NCBI GenBank assembly: GCA_946414025.1
Contig: CAMKMX010000032.1
Location: 1-32,815 of the forward strand
Length of the DNA: 32,815 nucleotides
Source: an uncultured Fibrobacter sp.
Lineage (GTDB): Bacteria; Fibrobacterota; Fibrobacteria; Fibrobacterales; Fibrobacteraceae
Direction: 5' to 3'
The notes under the pieces were generated by a model. It did no database searches, was not told the origin of the DNA, and saw only the letters and a program-made list of their open reading frames with translations. Position 1 is the stretch's first letter; each line of letters begins with the position of its first letter. The translations under genes were made by a program, and so were the position numbers. Shown in pieces: positions 31,185-32,815 of this stretch.

Positions 31185-32815
31185 TTAAGCCTTAACCGTC
31201 GTGAAGGCGAAGGCCTCTCCATCAGCGTCGTTGGCTTCGAGGCCATCGGCGGCAGCAGCCCACTTGATAGCGACCGCTTGCGTCTCTCCCGCAATGTAAG
31301 CCTCATTCTCCGCGACGGCCTGCTTGAACACGTCGCTTGCAGAGAACAGCGTCACTTCAATCTTGTCGGTGATGGCGTAGTTCTGGTCCTTACGGCGGTT
31401 CTGGATGCGGTTCACGAGTTCGCGGGCCACGCAGGCGCGGCGGAGTTCGTCCGTGATCTTCAAGTCCAGAGCCACGGTAAAGTGCTGGTTGGCTTCCACG
31501 GCCATGCCGTCGGCCACGATGCGGTTGAGCATCAGGCAATCTGCACCGACTTCACCAAAGTCGAACTTGATCGTCTCTCCATTCTGCAGAGCCTTGATTT
31601 CATCGACGCTCAGCGAATTCAGCTTGGCAGAAATCACCTTCATGTTCTTCGCGTAATCCGGGCCCTTCGCCTTGATGGCGAGGAAGTTCGGCTTGGCGGA
31701 GAGCTTCACGAGCTTCGTCTCATCTTCCAAGAACTTCATTTCGCGAACGTTGAGTTCTTCGAGGATCAAGTCCTTCATGGTCTCGGCGACGTTCTTTTCT
31801 TCGGTGCCATGAGCAACCACCGTCATGCTGGCAATCGGCATACGGTTCTTTACGTTGTTCGTAGCACGAATCACGCGGCCCATTTCGACCATGCCACGCA
31901 CCATGGCGATGCGTTCCACGAGCTTTTCGTCCATGAGGGACTTGTCGGCGCTCGGGAATTCGCAGAGGTGCACGCTCACCGGAGCGTTAGCATCGACTTC
32001 GCGAACGAGAATCTGGTAGATTTCTTCGGCGAGGAGCGGGAGGAACGGAGCGAGAATCTTGGAGAAGTCCACCAAGACCTTGTACATGGTTGCGTAGGCG
32101 GCGTTCTTGTCGCCATCGTTTTCGCTCTTCCAGAAGCGGCGACGGCTGCGGCGCACGTACCAGTTCGTGAGGTCATCCACCGCGGCAATCACGGCGGGCA
32201 CCACGTTGTACAGGCGGTAGGCCTTCATTTCCACTTCGACCTTGGCAGCCAAATCCTGCAGGGTCGCAAGCATCCAGCGGTCAAGTTCGTTGTCGCTCTT
32301 GACTTCCTGACCCGGCTTCCAGTTGAGCTGGCCCTTGGCGGCGTCGGCGTTGTGGTTAGACACAAAGAATGCAACGGCGTTCCAAAGCGGGAGCATCACC
32401 TGCTTCACGATGCCCTTCACGCCTTCTTCGCTAAAGCGCAGGTCTTCGGCCTTCAAGGCGGCGGAGTTGATCATGAACAAGCGGATAGCGTCGGCACCGG
32501 TGCGTTCGATGAGGTCGTTCGGGTCCGGGTAGTTGCGCTTGGACTTACTCATCTTAGAACCGTCTTCGGCCAAGATAATACCATTCACAATCACGTTCTT
32601 GAATGCCGGCTTCTGGAACAAAGCGTTAGAAAGCACGGTCAAGGTGTAGAACCAACCACGAGTCTGGTCAAGGCCTTCGGCAATGAAGTCTGCCGGGAAG
32701 CTGCGTTCCACGAGTTCCTTGTTTTCGAACGGGTAATGGCGGCTGGCATACGGCATAGAACCGGATTCAAACCAGCAGTCGAAAACTTCGGGCGTGCGGC
32801 GGTAAACCTTGCCGT
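31185..32815 (-). CDS. ileS: Isoleucine--tRNA ligase, C-terminal part
   Basis: This is the C-terminal half of a class I aminoacyl-tRNA synthetase that charges tRNA-Ile in the cytoplasm; the gene continues past the right edge. The frame runs from base 32813 (GKVYRRTPEVFDCWFESGSM) without a stop. The catalytic signature KMSKSKRNY with the preceding NGIILAEDGS, and HYPFENKELVERSFPADFI plus GLDQTRGWFYTL upstream of it, fix the family as IleRS. The anticodon-binding helices (WYVRRSRRRFW) and the C-terminal domain follow. The final residues lack an obvious zinc-binding Cys cluster, as in the eukaryote-like group of bacterial IleRS, which carry ELRRACVARELVNRIQNRRK as seen here. A terminator follows at 31125. 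Confidence 0.95.
   Translation of the reverse strand, partial: GKVYRRTPEVFDCWFESGSMPYASRHYPFENKELVERSFPADFIAEGLDQTRGWFYTLTVLSNALFQKPAFKNVIVNGIILAEDGSKMSKSKRNYPDPNDLIERTGADAIRLFMINSAALKAEDLRFSEEGVKGIVKQVMLPLWNAVAFFVSNHNADAAKGQLNWKPGQEVKSDNELDRWMLATLQDLAAKVEVEMKAYRLYNVVPAVIAAVDDLTNWYVRRSRRRFWKSENDGDKNAAYATMYKVLVDFSKILAPFLPLLAEEIYQILVREVDANAPVSVHLCEFPSADKSLMDEKLVERIAMVRGMVEMGRVIRATNNVKNRMPIASMTVVAHGTEEKNVAETMKDLILEELNVREMKFLEDETKLVKLSAKPNFLAIKAKGPDYAKNMKVISAKLNSLSVDEIKALQNGETIKFDFGEVGADCLMLNRIVADGMAVEANQHFTVALDLKITDELRRACVARELVNRIQNRRKDQNYAITDKIEVTLFSASDVFKQAVAENEAYIAGETQAVAIKWAAAADGLEANDADGEAFAFTTVKA

Overview
The window most likely comes from Fibrobacter, in the Fibrobacter succinogenes group. 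The strongest evidence is a tandem pair of lipoprotein genes (25881-29053) that end in the Fibrobacter succinogenes major paralogous (FISUMP) domain. This identification is inferred from recognised protein families. No database search was run.

Layout. (1) 1-3730: the start of a monomeric isocitrate dehydrogenase gene (minus), ispD, an outer-membrane barrel gene, the 3' relic of a NimA-like flavoprotein gene, an intact NimA-like gene, and pheS with its terminator. (2) 3750-10345, all minus strand: a surface-polysaccharide block. Read in transcription order it is rfbA, rfbB, rfbC (dTDP-sugar supply), wzb and wza (export phosphatase and export lipoprotein), manC (GDP-mannose supply) and a small barrel protein. 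rfbD and wzc are absent from the window. (3) 10375-14369, plus strand: a large Ski2-like helicase with a probable DUF3516 C-terminus, a secreted protein of unknown function, and an AlkD-like DNA glycosylase followed by two terminator hairpins. (4) 14514-18723, plus strand: an overlapping set of secretin, GspL/GspC-like, PilX-like and pseudopilin genes. It looks like part of a type II secretion or type IV pilus system. The last pseudopilin gene appears cut short, and there is no ATPase, platform or peptidase gene. (5) 18782-24982: a processive family 2 glycosyltransferase (minus), then plus-strand genes for a TusA-domain fusion, an SGNH-like protein without its usual serine, a small zinc-ribbon-like protein, a SulP anion transporter and a lipoprotein metallo-hydrolase.

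(6) 25035-31069 is the accessory part, all coding on the minus strand and visibly more AT-rich. It starts at a terminator and a GC-rich palindromic repeat. It then holds a uracil-DNA-glycosylase-like gene broken by an in-frame TGA, the two collagen-like/FISUMP lipoprotein genes, a 456-base gap, and a DUF4062 plus histidine-kinase-type ATPase protein that may be regulatory or defensive. (7) 31125-32815: a terminator and the 3' part of ileS.

The most interesting item is in the gap at 29066-29521. On the minus strand a promoter-like pair is followed by about 235 bases that can form four successive hairpins, with a 9-base perfect complementarity linking the first and last, ending in T6. A further hairpin then covers the ribosome-binding site of the first FISUMP gene. 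This looks like a structured RNA, either a small RNA or a cis-regulatory leader of the FISUMP operon. I could not match it to a known family.
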